Positions 1-6,553 of a stretch of 12,579 bases of DNA are shown here, piece after piece. How positions within the stretch are numbered: position 1 is the first letter of the stretch; every line of letters begins with the position of its first letter. Source of the DNA: an uncultured Caryophanales bacterium (GTDB lineage: Bacteria > Bacillota_I > Bacilli_A > RFN20 > CAG-826). The notes beneath the pieces were generated by a model. The model was not told the origin of the DNA. It did not search any database and saw only the letters and a list, made by a program, of their open reading frames with translations. A program made the position numbers and the translations under genes. The stretch lies in NCBI GenBank assembly GCA_946403545.1, contig CAMJAG010000025.1, positions 1 to 12,579 of the forward strand, read 5' to 3'.

Positions 1-1289
1 ATTTCGATTTCATTAGGATTATTAGTAGGTTTAATTTCAGCATTATTTCCTAATCTAATCATAGGGAAAATAATCTTTTCTTCTGCATTAAAAGGTCTCT
101 TAATTGTTAGAGTTGAATCCATTTTTGCAAATATATCTGAAACAGGATGATTGTTATTTGAGCAAACCAAAACTGTCTTATCATTAGCATAAGCGGAGAG
201 AAGAACATTAAAAATAGTTTCGGTCTTTCCAGTTCCTGGAGGCCCCTTTACATACGTGACATGGTTGACCATAGCATTGTAAACAACACGCATTTGGTCG
301 ATATTAATTTTATTTCTATTAAAAACAACTAAATGGATTTCTTTTGAAGTACCACTTTTGCTTTTATTTCTTCCGAAGAAAGCTTTAAGAGGGATAGACA
401 TTTTCCCTTCAAGATCCATATGATGCACTGCTTCAAAAGCTTCATCCACTCCTCTTTGATAATTTCTTGCCAAGAAGAAAATATTAGGCCTTGTGTTGAC
501 TCTTTCACCATTATGGAAATTAGCTTTAATTGATTCGATATATTCTACTTCGTTTTGATCAAATTTCTCGCAAAACTCATCCGGATTCATGTCTAGATAC
601 ATGCTAAGAGTGACTTTTTGCTCATCAATCAAGAAAGATTTGTTAATTGATGATTTGTCAGAAATTTTTAATGTTTTATCTTTAAAGTTTAAAGTTAATG
701 TTCTATAGGCAACAACGTACTGTTTATCTCTAATATCGATTGAAAACTTGTTAATTGCCAACGTTTGATAACGGTTTATCATTTCCGCTTTAAACTTTGG
801 TTTTTTGAAAACATTATCCAAAAGAGTGCCAAATTGCTTATCGTCGAGTTTATATTTGCCAGCCTTCAATAAAGTTCGAACATCAATTCCATCAATCATC
901 ACTTCTTCTTTTAAGCAAGGATCGTTATCAAGCCTGTAACAGTCCGATAAATATTTGAGAATATTGTTGTCAAAATTTACTACTTCCAAATAATCGCCTA
1001 TCTTTTTATCGCTATTTACCTTTTCTAAAAGATCTTTTGGAGTCTCATAGTAACTTTGTTCTAAAACTGTCGCAGATTTAATTGAATCGATGTAAATTGT
1101 GCCACTAATAGTCTCACTATCCTTAAACGGATTGAAAATATCACACAAAAGTGTTCCTTTATCTGAATTAATATTCTTTATAGCAAAATAATAATTGGTC
1201 TTCTCTCCTGCTTTATTTACATAAGAAACATCTAACCATTTATTATTAATAATCGCTTGGTAAATTGAATTTTTTATAGATAATTTCAT
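1..1289 (-). CDS. SF1 helicase/ATPase with WYL-like N-terminus (partial)
   Basis: A reading frame of 429 codons starts at the ATG at 1287-1289 and runs off the left edge, so the C-terminus is missing. Residues 349-356 are GPPGTGKT, a Walker A motif, preceded by a Gln-containing stretch (IDQMRVVYNAM, 330-340) placed like the Q motif of superfamily 1 helicases. VLVCSNNN (373-380) resembles motif Ia. Residues 7-80 have the rhythm of a WYL-like beta domain (WLDVSYVNKAGEKT, then a conserved-looking IDSIKSA), which is an inference. Such long N-terminal extensions before an AAA_11/AAA_12-type helicase core occur in Firmicutes proteins of unknown role. It may act on DNA or RNA; motifs II-VI lie outside the window. 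No Shine-Dalgarno precedes the start, and a TATAAT lies 11 bases upstream. Confident about the ATPase, less so about WYL and the biological role. Confidence 0.85.
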   Translation of the reverse strand, partial: MKLSIKNSIYQAIINNKWLDVSYVNKAGEKTNYYFAIKNINSDKGTLLCDIFNPFKDSETISGTIYIDSIKSATVLEQSYYETPKDLLEKVNSDKKIGDYLEVVNFDNNILKYLSDCYRLDNDPCLKEEVMIDGIDVRTLLKAGKYKLDDKQFGTLLDNVFKKPKFKAEMINRYQTLAINKFSIDIRDKQYVVAYRTLTLNFKDKTLKISDKSSINKSFLIDEQKVTLSMYLDMNPDEFCEKFDQNEVEYIESIKANFHNGERVNTRPNIFFLARNYQRGVDEAFEAVHHMDLEGKMSIPLKAFFGRNKSKSGTSKEIHLVVFNRNKINIDQMRVVYNAMVNHVTYVKGPPGTGKTETIFNVLLSAYANDKTVLVCSNNNHPVSDIFAKMDSTLTIKRPFNAEEKIIFPMIRLGNNAEIKPTNNPNEIE

Positions 1290-1300
1290 ATTTGTTAAGA

Positions 1301-1306
1301 ATTATA
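1301..1306 (-). promoter_or_regulatory. -10 box of the helicase gene
   Basis: On the minus strand TATAAT lies 11 bases before the helicase ATG, so transcription would begin about 4-5 bases before the start codon. It sits inside a 12-base palindrome, GAATTATAATTC. No good -35 is visible; the best is an AT-rich GTTTAA-like stretch. Inferred from position only. Confidence 0.45.
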
Positions 1307-1379
1307 ATTCTTTTAAATTTTAAACCCTAATTAATTAGTGGTAAAGCATTTAAAACCAACAAAATCAACAATCATAGTT

Positions 1380-1415
1380 AAAAATAAAAGCACGCACCTA
1401 TTCATAGTGACGTGC
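1380..1415 (-). terminator. Terminator of tRNA-Glu
   Basis: On the minus strand GCACG-T-CAC pairs with GTG-CGTGC (8 base pairs, one bulged T, 9-base loop), followed by TTTTATTTTT. It lies 14 bases past the encoded CCA of tRNA-Glu and separates it from the helicase gene. Confidence 0.8.
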
Positions 1416-1428
1416 ATTTCGATATTTT

Positions 1429-1505
1429 TGGTGATCCCAAGGGGATTCGAACCCCTGAATGTTGCCTTGAGAGGGCAATGAGTTAAGCCACTTCTCCATG
1501 GGACC
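1429..1505 (-). tRNA. tRNA-Glu (anticodon CUC)
   Basis: A full cloverleaf reads on the minus strand. The 7-bp acceptor stem pairs GGTCCCA with TGGGATC; the D stem is GAG/CTC; the anticodon stem is TTGCC/GGCAA with loop CTCTCAA, giving anticodon CUC; the T arm is AGGGG-TTCGAAT-CCCCT. The discriminator is A and the CCA end is encoded (1429-1431). It decodes GAG. It starts 31 bases after the stop codon of gltX, whose product charges tRNA-Glu, and has its own promoter and terminator. A C34 Glu tRNA is unusual in an AT-rich genome, which presumably also carries a UUC isoacceptor elsewhere. Confidence 0.93.
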
Positions 1506-1515
1506 AGCAGGGTGT

Positions 1516-1544
1516 ATTATAGCACCCTTTATTTATTATTTTAA
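1516..1544 (-). promoter_or_regulatory. Promoter of tRNA-Glu, -10 inside an inverted repeat
   Basis: On the minus strand the extended -10 TGCTATAAT has its hexamer at 1516-1521, about 10 bases before the tRNA 5' end. A weak -35, TTAAAA, lies at 1539-1544 with a 17-base spacer and overlaps the last codons of gltX. The -10 forms the loop of an inverted repeat, AGGGTG (1509-1514) with CACCCT (1523-1528). There is no T-tract, so this is not a terminator. Confidence 0.7.
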
Positions 1545-3200
1545 TAAGGAAATAACAGTGTCGATTCTCTTATTACATTTTTCCTTACCAAGAATCTTCA
1601 TAACATAGTATAAGTTAGGAGCATTCTTTCTAGCAGTAAATGTAATTCTTAATAATTCAGCAACATCTCCAACAGTGCCCTTATAAGCTTCTGGATTTGC
1701 TTTAAATTCTTTGTTATTTGCGGCATATCCTTCTTTAACAGCAATTTCTTTCATATTATTGAACCAAGATTGTTCATCTAAATCTAAGTTAAGTTCTTTC
1801 ATAGCAGTTAATGTAGAAGCGATAACTTCTTTAGAAAACTTTTCATTAAATGGAAGAGGTTCTTTAATAAGTTCAGAATAGATATCATCATAGAAGAAAC
1901 CAATAACATCTGGGATAATAGAGAATTTTTCATAATCCTTTCTAGGATTTTCTTTTTCTCTTTCAATATTCATTATTTCTTCGAAATATTTTTCATCTCT
2001 AGTAATTAAATCATATAACTTAGGATTATATTTCTCTGCATAAGCTTTCGCTCTTAAAGTGATTTCATGCTTATTTAATTTACCTAAGAATTCTTTAGAG
2101 AAGAAGTTAACTTTACCCATATCGAATAAAGATCCATCAATAGCGAATTTATCAAACGCTAATTTGAAGTTATCCATTCCTTCTAACTTATTATCTAAGA
2201 TATATTGTTCAAAGTTAGAGTTAGCTAAAGTCATTAAATAGATAATAAGTCCTTCAGCAGGATATCCTTCTTCTACAAAGTAGCTAACTGCTGCTTCTGT
2301 ATCTTTTCTTTTAGAAAGTTTACGTTTATTACCATTTTCATCTACTTTCATAATGACTGGCATATGAGCGTAGTTAGGTGCTTTCCAACCTAATGTAGCG
2401 AAAAGTTCTACGTGGATTGGTAAAGAAGCAATCCATTCTCCACCTCTAATAACTGTAGTAGTTCTCATAAAGTGATCATCTACGACATGAGCGAAGTGAT
2501 ATGTTGGTAATTTATCTGATTTATAGATAACGATATCTTGGTCATTTTGAGCAATTTCAAAATCTCCATGAACCATATCATGAACTTGTATTTTATTATG
2601 GTAGTCACCACTACTACGGAATCTAATAACAAATGGATCACCATTTTTAATTCTTTCCATTCTTTCTTCATTAGATAAATCTCTACATCTAGCGTATTTA
2701 CCATAATAACCAGGATTTTCTTTTTTAGATTCTTGTAATTTACGGATTTCCGCTAAATCATCTGTAGAGCAGAAACATGGATAAGCTAGACCTTGTTCTA
2801 ATAAATGTTTAATAACTACTCTATAAATATCTGCTCTTTTAGATTGAATGTATGGACCATAGTTTCCTATTTCGTGGTCACCTAAATAACCTTCATCAGG
2901 AACAATATTAAATGCTTTTAATTGTTTTAGTAATTCAAGACCACTACCTTCAATCTCTCTTTTAGTGTCTGTATCTTCTAATCTAATATAAAATACACCA
3001 TTAGTTTGTTTAGCGATTTTATGACAAATCATAGACATAAAAAGACTACCTGTATGTAAAAATCCAGTTGGAGATGGAGCAAATCTAGTTACTTCTGCTC
3101 CTTCAGGTAGATTTCTATTTGGATATCTTTTTTCTAGATCTTCAATAGTCTCTTTAACCTCTGGAAATATGTAATCAGCGAGTTGTTTGTTAGTAATCAT
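1536..3200 (-). CDS. gltX: Glutamyl-tRNA synthetase
   Basis: A 554-residue class I aminoacyl-tRNA synthetase that attaches glutamate to tRNA-Glu in the cytoplasm. The HIGH-type motif is in FAPSPTGFLHTGS (residues 40-52), the signature of GluRS rather than GlnRS, and the KMSKS-type motif is KLSKR (294-298). C142, C144 and C172 fall where GluRS enzymes hold a zinc site. The protein is longer than the roughly 480 residues of many bacterial GluRS, matching a longer Firmicutes form. The ATG at 3198-3200 has a good Shine-Dalgarno (GAAAGGA, 3208-3214). tRNA-Glu(CUC) follows 31 bases downstream. No terminator lies between them, so read-through into the tRNA is likely. Whether it is non-discriminating (also charging tRNA-Gln) cannot be judged without knowing whether the genome has glnS or gatCAB. 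Confidence 0.95.
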   Translation of the reverse strand: MITNKQLADYIFPEVKETIEDLEKRYPNRNLPEGAEVTRFAPSPTGFLHTGSLFMSMICHKIAKQTNGVFYIRLEDTDTKREIEGSGLELLKQLKAFNIVPDEGYLGDHEIGNYGPYIQSKRADIYRVVIKHLLEQGLAYPCFCSTDDLAEIRKLQESKKENPGYYGKYARCRDLSNEERMERIKNGDPFVIRFRSSGDYHNKIQVHDMVHGDFEIAQNDQDIVIYKSDKLPTYHFAHVVDDHFMRTTTVIRGGEWIASLPIHVELFATLGWKAPNYAHMPVIMKVDENGNKRKLSKRKDTEAAVSYFVEEGYPAEGLIIYLMTLANSNFEQYILDNKLEGMDNFKLAFDKFAIDGSLFDMGKVNFFSKEFLGKLNKHEITLRAKAYAEKYNPKLYDLITRDEKYFEEIMNIEREKENPRKDYEKFSIIPDVIGFFYDDIYSELIKEPLPFNEKFSKEVIASTLTAMKELNLDLDEQSWFNNMKEIAVKEGYAANNKEFKANPEAYKGTVGDVAELLRITFTARKNAPNLYYVMKILGKEKCNKRIDTVISLLK

Positions 3201-3215
3201 AAATTTTTCCTTTCA

Positions 3216-3230
3216 AATTTCTTAGAAATT
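3216..3230. repeat. Short palindrome in the gltX leader
   Basis: AATTTC-TTA-GAAATT is a perfect 6+3+6 inverted repeat just upstream of the gltX Shine-Dalgarno, between gltX and the divergent tRNA-Gly promoter. It could be an operator or a weak leader hairpin. In such AT-rich DNA chance cannot be excluded. Confidence 0.3.
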
Positions 3231-3233
3231 GTA

Positions 3234-3261
3234 TTGCATGTTTCAATTTGTTTGCTATAAT
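3234..3261 (+). promoter_or_regulatory. Promoter of tRNA-Gly(GCC)
   Basis: TTGCAT (3234-3239), a 16-base spacer, then TATAAT (3256-3261) preceded by TGC, an extended -10. It ends 24 bases before the mature tRNA 5' end at 3286, leaving a short leader for RNase P to remove. Confidence 0.75.
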
Positions 3262-3285
3262 AATTAAGCGCTCTAAGGAGCAGAT

Positions 3286-3359
3286 GCAGGTGTAGTTCAG
3301 TGGTAGAACGTAACCTTGCCAAGGTTAATATGCGGGTTCGATTCCCGTCACTTGCTCCA
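3286..3359 (+). tRNA. tRNA-Gly (anticodon GCC)
   Basis: The cloverleaf is complete: acceptor GCAGGTG/CACTTGC, anticodon stem TAACC/GGTTA with loop TTGCCAA (anticodon GCC), T arm GCGGG-TTCGATT-CCCGT, discriminator T and an encoded CCA at 3357-3359. It decodes GGC and GGU. It is a single-gene transcription unit with its own promoter and terminator, convergent with the 347-residue membrane-protein gene. Confidence 0.95.
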
Positions 3360-3372
3360 GATGTCTATTAAG

Positions 3373-3397
3373 GATTCTACTCAGTAGAATCTTTTTT
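3373..3397 (+). terminator. Terminator of tRNA-Gly(GCC)
   Basis: GATTCTAC-TCA-GTAGAATC (3373-3391, 8-bp perfect stem, 3-base loop) is followed by six Ts. It lies 13 bases past the CCA. The same bases on the minus strand encode the last codons and TAG stop of the convergent membrane protein. Confidence 0.88.
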
Positions 3398-4420
3398 ATT
3401 ATCATCTTCCTCTTCTTCCATCTCTTTTATTTCTCTATCATAAGCGTCAAGAGTTTCTTTAATCTTCTCTTTATCTTCTTCTGATAGATCAATATTCTTT
3501 TGAATCTTTTCCATTGTTTCTTTAATTGAGTTATTAACTCCTAAGATAACAATGAAGTGATATTTTTCATATAAAGCATTCATATTCGCTAAATACATAG
3601 GGAAATAAAATGCCATTAATAAAAGAGCACCAATTAATCCAAAATCTTGGATATAAATATAATCTTTAGACACTACGATAGAGAGATATCCTCCAAGGCA
3701 AGCACCTAAAAGACCTAATACTAATAAAGGCCAGTTAAGATATAAGAAGTCTTTTAATATCTTTCCTTTATTAGCGCGAATTGCACTATTAATTGAACGT
3801 TTGCCAAGCATTAAAGCGGTTGGTTTTAATACACTTCTAAAATAGATTCCTAAAGTGTTATAGAAGAGTTGGAATATAAACGCTATATAAAACACTAAAG
3901 CAGAACCGCAAATAGAGATGTTATAAACGTGTAACAATATCTTTCCGTTCATCTCTAAGATAGAGTTAAGTTGTTCACTATCCATTGTTCCAGAGAAGAA
4001 ATATGTTCTAAATAAAGAAAATGCTTCATCAAATTCTGCTGGATGGAGAGAATGCGCTACTGCACCTGTGATAAGAATAATGATAATAAATGAAATTAGT
4101 TCAATGATTATAGACTTTAGAAAAGTCCATAATACACGAAGAGAACCTGCGAATTGAGGTTTATAGTATCCAAAGGATAAAAGCACTATAAACTTAAATT
4201 CAACTTTCTCAAAGAAAGCTACATTCATAGTTTGCACTATTACACCAAATAATAATGGAATAGCAAAAAGCACTATTGCGATAGCGCCTAAAAACGGAGC
4301 AAGTAAAGATAGCGCTACACATAAAGAAGCAAATATACAAAAGAAAACGCCTAAACAAACAAAGGCGAGTGGATTCATCTTAAATTTTTCAATTGCACTT
4401 CTTCTTAAAGAATTGTTCAT
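3377..4420 (-). CDS. Polytopic membrane protein, unknown function
   Basis: A 347-residue protein I do not recognise. About six hydrophobic segments can be seen (near residues 18-40, 42-64, 101-122, 165-190, 229-250 and 258-280). They follow a short basic N-terminus and precede a charged, probably helical cytoplasmic tail (298-347) rich in Glu, Asp and Lys that ends in an acidic run. No transporter or enzyme motif is evident. The ATG begins directly after the stop of the upstream NERD-like gene, with zero intergenic bases; its Shine-Dalgarno (AGGAAG) lies within that gene, so the two are almost certainly co-transcribed and translationally coupled. They may form a membrane complex. The final codons double as the terminator hairpin of the convergent tRNA-Gly. 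Confidence 0.85.
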   Translation of the reverse strand: MNNSLRRSAIEKFKMNPLAFVCLGVFFCIFASLCVALSLLAPFLGAIAIVLFAIPLLFGVIVQTMNVAFFEKVEFKFIVLLSFGYYKPQFAGSLRVLWTFLKSIIIELISFIIIILITGAVAHSLHPAEFDEAFSLFRTYFFSGTMDSEQLNSILEMNGKILLHVYNISICGSALVFYIAFIFQLFYNTLGIYFRSVLKPTALMLGKRSINSAIRANKGKILKDFLYLNWPLLVLGLLGACLGGYLSIVVSKDYIYIQDFGLIGALLLMAFYFPMYLANMNALYEKYHFIVILGVNNSIKETMEKIQKNIDLSEEDKEKIKETLDAYDREIKEMEEEEDDNKKDSTE

Positions 4421-5035
4421 TTATTTCTTCCTATTCATTTTGTTTAACACTAAAACAGCGTTTTGTAATTGGCTATCGTTAAGAGTGCCAATATCTCTTG
4501 ATTCAATAGATTTAATCGCATTGTTGAGTTCTTTTCTTGGAATCATATATAAGTGATCTGAATTACTTTCTACATGAATCTTACAATCGTTATTAACTAA
4601 AACAATGCCGATTAATTGACTTCTATCTAATCCAGTTTGGATACATAATTTGTTGATAACAAATTTCATATACGCAAACTGATTTTCAGTATAGTACTTC
4701 TTTCCTTTTCTATCTACAAAAACTAGAGAAGAATCATCAACTTTACCTTTGATATCTCCTGCATAGTATCTAGAAAAGATTAGATAAAAGAATTTATCTC
4801 CAAAGATAATGTGATCTATTTTAGCGTATTTTTCTTCTTCCACTTTGAAGATAAATTTATTGATTAATCTATAATCATAGTTTTGGACTATTTTATAGAC
4901 ATCTCTATAATTCACGTTAGCGAATTTCTTAGGATAATAGACGTATTTAAAAAGTAGAACACCACCTACTATGAGGATAGCGAGTCCTATTACTACACAT
5001 GCTACGATGAAGATAATTTTTAATGCGTCACCCAT
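4421..5035 (-). CDS. Membrane-anchored NERD-like domain protein
   Basis: A 204-residue protein with one N-terminal membrane segment (about residues 6-32) and a soluble domain (about 45-200). Residues 72-96 (AKIDHII, then a beta strand and YYAGDIKG) match the pattern of the NERD nuclease-related domain, where the family usually reads DHIvi, then an I-E-x-K strand and a Y-x-G turn. NQ at 118-119 fits the later N-x-x-Q region. The aspartate (D74) is kept, but the E-x-K pair is replaced by F87-S-R89, so nuclease activity is doubtful. The assignment rests on motif pattern alone. It is first in a unit with the polytopic membrane gene. There is no Shine-Dalgarno; TATAAT ends 8 bases before the ATG, which suggests a leaderless mRNA. 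Confidence 0.7.
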   Translation of the reverse strand: MGDALKIIFIVACVVIGLAILIVGGVLLFKYVYYPKKFANVNYRDVYKIVQNYDYRLINKFIFKVEEEKYAKIDHIIFGDKFFYLIFSRYYAGDIKGKVDDSSLVFVDRKGKKYYTENQFAYMKFVINKLCIQTGLDRSQLIGIVLVNNDCKIHVESNSDHLYMIPRKELNNAIKSIESRDIGTLNDSQLQNAVLVLNKMNRKK

Positions 5036-5043
5036 ATGAGATG

Positions 5044-5072
5044 ATTATATATTAAAAAATGCCTTTTATTAA
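5044..5072 (-). promoter_or_regulatory. Promoter of the NERD-like gene, leaderless type
   Basis: On the minus strand TTAATA (5067-5072), a 17-base spacer, then TATAAT (5044-5049). The ATG at 5033-5035 starts 8 bases past the -10, about where transcription should begin. The spacer and -35 overlap the terminator of the upstream Nudix gene. Confidence 0.55.
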
Positions 5073-5080
5073 GGACATTT
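5054..5080 (-). terminator. Terminator after the Nudix gene
   Basis: On the minus strand AAATG-T-CCTT pairs with AAGG-CATTT (9 base pairs, one bulged T, loop AATAA) and runs into a T-tract. It lies 7 bases past the Nudix stop codon and closes the cdaA-Nudix unit. Confidence 0.7.
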
Positions 5081-5087
5081 TTATTTC

Positions 5088-5705
5088 TTAATCAAAGATT
5101 GTGTCACCACTAACAGCGGCGTTTATCATTCTTTCTAGTTCGCTCATTGAGACTTTACGAGACATTTGAGGGAGATTCTTATAATCAAACCAGCCTACAT
5201 CTTCTGTCTCATATTCATGTTCTTTAAGTTCTCCTTTAAGCACTCCTTCAAAGATAATGACATATTCAGGGACTGAAGTATCCGCTTTAAACGGGGTTCT
5301 ATTTAAGATACCCACTAGTCTTACGACATCAATATCCGCTCCCGCTTCTTGCATAGATTCATTCTTTGCGGTTTTACTAGGAGAATCATATAAATCAGCC
5401 CATCCTCCTGGCATAGAATATGTATGAGAATTAGCTTCTTTTACTAGTAAAATCTTATCTCTAGTTTTATTAAAGATAATTGTTCTTACAGAAATATTAG
5501 GAGTAGGATATACATCTCTTTGGAAGTAATTTGGTCTATCAAATTTTACTTCCATAAACTTCTCTAAGAATTCCATAGAGAGTTGATTGATTTCTTTATA
5601 ATTAGTTATCGCATAAGGGTCTTTTGAGTACACTAAACCTATTTTAGCGATGCTTTGTATTTTTAATATGTAATCATAAATTTCTTTTGAATCCATATAT
5701 AACAA
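5088..5705 (-). CDS. Nudix hydrolase with Nudix_N domain
   Basis: A 205-residue hydrolase expected to cleave a nucleoside diphosphate linked to another moiety. Residues 6-60 (KEIYDYILKIQSIAKIGL onward) match the N-terminal helical domain of the YjhB-like group (Nudix_N, PF12535), whose members act on ADP-ribose or CDP-choline-type substrates. The Nudix box spans residues 101-123: G, then D107 in place of the first Glu, then N-E-S-M-Q-E-A-G-A. E116 and E120 are kept, but the usual Arg is N115 and the first Glu of the E-E pair is Q119. The first possible start is TTG at 5703-5705, 5 bases after AAAGG; an ATG (5694-5696) lies three codons further but 14 bases from that site, so TTG is slightly favoured. 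It is co-directional with cdaA, 44 bases downstream. The substrate is unknown. Confidence 0.87.
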   Translation of the reverse strand: MLYMDSKEIYDYILKIQSIAKIGLVYSKDPYAITNYKEINQLSMEFLEKFMEVKFDRPNYFQRDVYPTPNISVRTIIFNKTRDKILLVKEANSHTYSMPGGWADLYDSPSKTAKNESMQEAGADIDVVRLVGILNRTPFKADTSVPEYVIIFEGVLKGELKEHEYETEDVGWFDYKNLPQMSRKVSMSELERMINAAVSGDTIFD

Positions 5706-5726
5706 AAAGACCTTTCTAGATAACTA

Positions 5727-5744
5727 ATATTAATAAATTAATAT
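5727..5744. repeat. AT-only palindrome between cdaA and the Nudix gene
   Basis: ATATTAAT-AA-ATTAATAT is a perfect 8+2+8 inverted repeat filling much of the 44-base gap. It has no following T-tract in either direction, so it is not a standard terminator. It may be a weak mRNA hairpin or a binding site. Confidence 0.3.
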
Positions 5745-5749
5745 ATCCA

Positions 5750-6526
5750 CTACTTGGATTCATCATCCATGTAGTTTTCAAACACTCTTAAGAAGTTAGA
5801 TTGGTCAACAGTTTCAAGTCCACCATTGACTGCGAATGAGATTCTACCAGTTTCTTCACTGACAACAACTGTAATTGCGTCAGAGATTTCAGAAATACCA
5901 ATAGCAGCTCTATGTCTAGATCCATATTTACCAGCGAATGGTTCAGTTGTTGGAGTGAAGAAAACTGCAGCAGAAACGATTTCGTTTCCATGAATAACAA
6001 CAGCACCATCGTGTAATCTAGTTCCGTTATAGAAAATAGTTAAAAGTAAGTCTACAGAAACAGGAGCGTGTACTGGTACACCATTTCTGATAACATCTTT
6101 TAAACTAGTATTTTTTTCAAATGTAATTAAAGCACCAACTTTGTTGTTACTTAATTCAATAACAGCAGCTTCAATTGTTTTATATAAAGCTTTTCTATCG
6201 AAAATCTTTTCAATACCTGTATTAGTAACTTTAGTGTTTGCTTTAGAGAATGGGTTTCCTAAGAAGTTTCTTAAATCACCCATGTTAGTCATTAAACAAA
6301 GAATAATTGAAGTACTGGTTAAAGCACTGACAATAATAAGAGCAGGTATTACATAGAAGATGTAGCAGAACAACACTAAAACAGTTCCAATAGATAAGAC
6401 AATGAATGGAGTCTTTCTATGAAATACTCTGATAAATGCGTAATAAATGAATCCAAAGAGAAGTACGATAAAAACAGTAGAGACAATAAAATTACCTAAC
6501 TGCATTGCATCCCATACGAATGTCAT
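5750..6526 (-). CDS. cdaA: Diadenylate cyclase, CdaA type
   Basis: A 258-residue membrane enzyme that condenses two ATP into the second messenger c-di-AMP, which in Firmicutes controls potassium and osmolyte uptake. Three membrane segments occupy about residues 11-35, 39-58 and 60-80, followed by the DAC (DisA_N) domain from about 100. The two catalytic signatures are present: DGA at 173-175 and RHR at 204-206, plus SEETG (223-227). Size and layout fit CdaA/DacA (about 270 residues) rather than DisA. The ATG at 6524-6526 has a strong Shine-Dalgarno, AAGGGGGAG (6534-6542). The common partner genes cdaR (YbbR repeats) and glmM are absent on both sides; a Nudix hydrolase gene follows instead. 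CdaA without CdaR is known from Mollicutes. Confidence 0.94.
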   Translation of the reverse strand: MTFVWDAMQLGNFIVSTVFIVLLFGFIYYAFIRVFHRKTPFIVLSIGTVLVLFCYIFYVIPALIIVSALTSTSIILCLMTNMGDLRNFLGNPFSKANTKVTNTGIEKIFDRKALYKTIEAAVIELSNNKVGALITFEKNTSLKDVIRNGVPVHAPVSVDLLLTIFYNGTRLHDGAVVIHGNEIVSAAVFFTPTTEPFAGKYGSRHRAAIGISEISDAITVVVSEETGRISFAVNGGLETVDQSNFLRVFENYMDDESK

Positions 6527-6553
6527 CTAAAAACTCCCCCTTATTAGGTTAAC

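Noticed and set aside
329..511. 60-codon minus-strand frame
   Set aside because: It lies in another frame inside the helicase gene, whose translation is continuous through it with a Walker A motif.
1327..1338. Palindrome CTAATTAATTAG upstream of the helicase
   Set aside because: It is only A/T apart from its ends, and such palindromes are expected by chance in this composition.
2059..2704. Open frames on the plus strand (2059-2241) and minus strand (2480-2704) inside gltX
   Set aside because: The GluRS frame is complete with all motifs; these are composition shadows without a start context.
3224..3285. T-box or other riboswitch in the gltX leader
   Set aside because: The leader is under 90 bases, with no T-box sequence or specifier stem; only a small AT palindrome is present.
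5788..6356. Frames at 5788-6009 (-) and 6141-6356 (+)
   Set aside because: Both overlap cdaA, whose catalytic motifs are intact.
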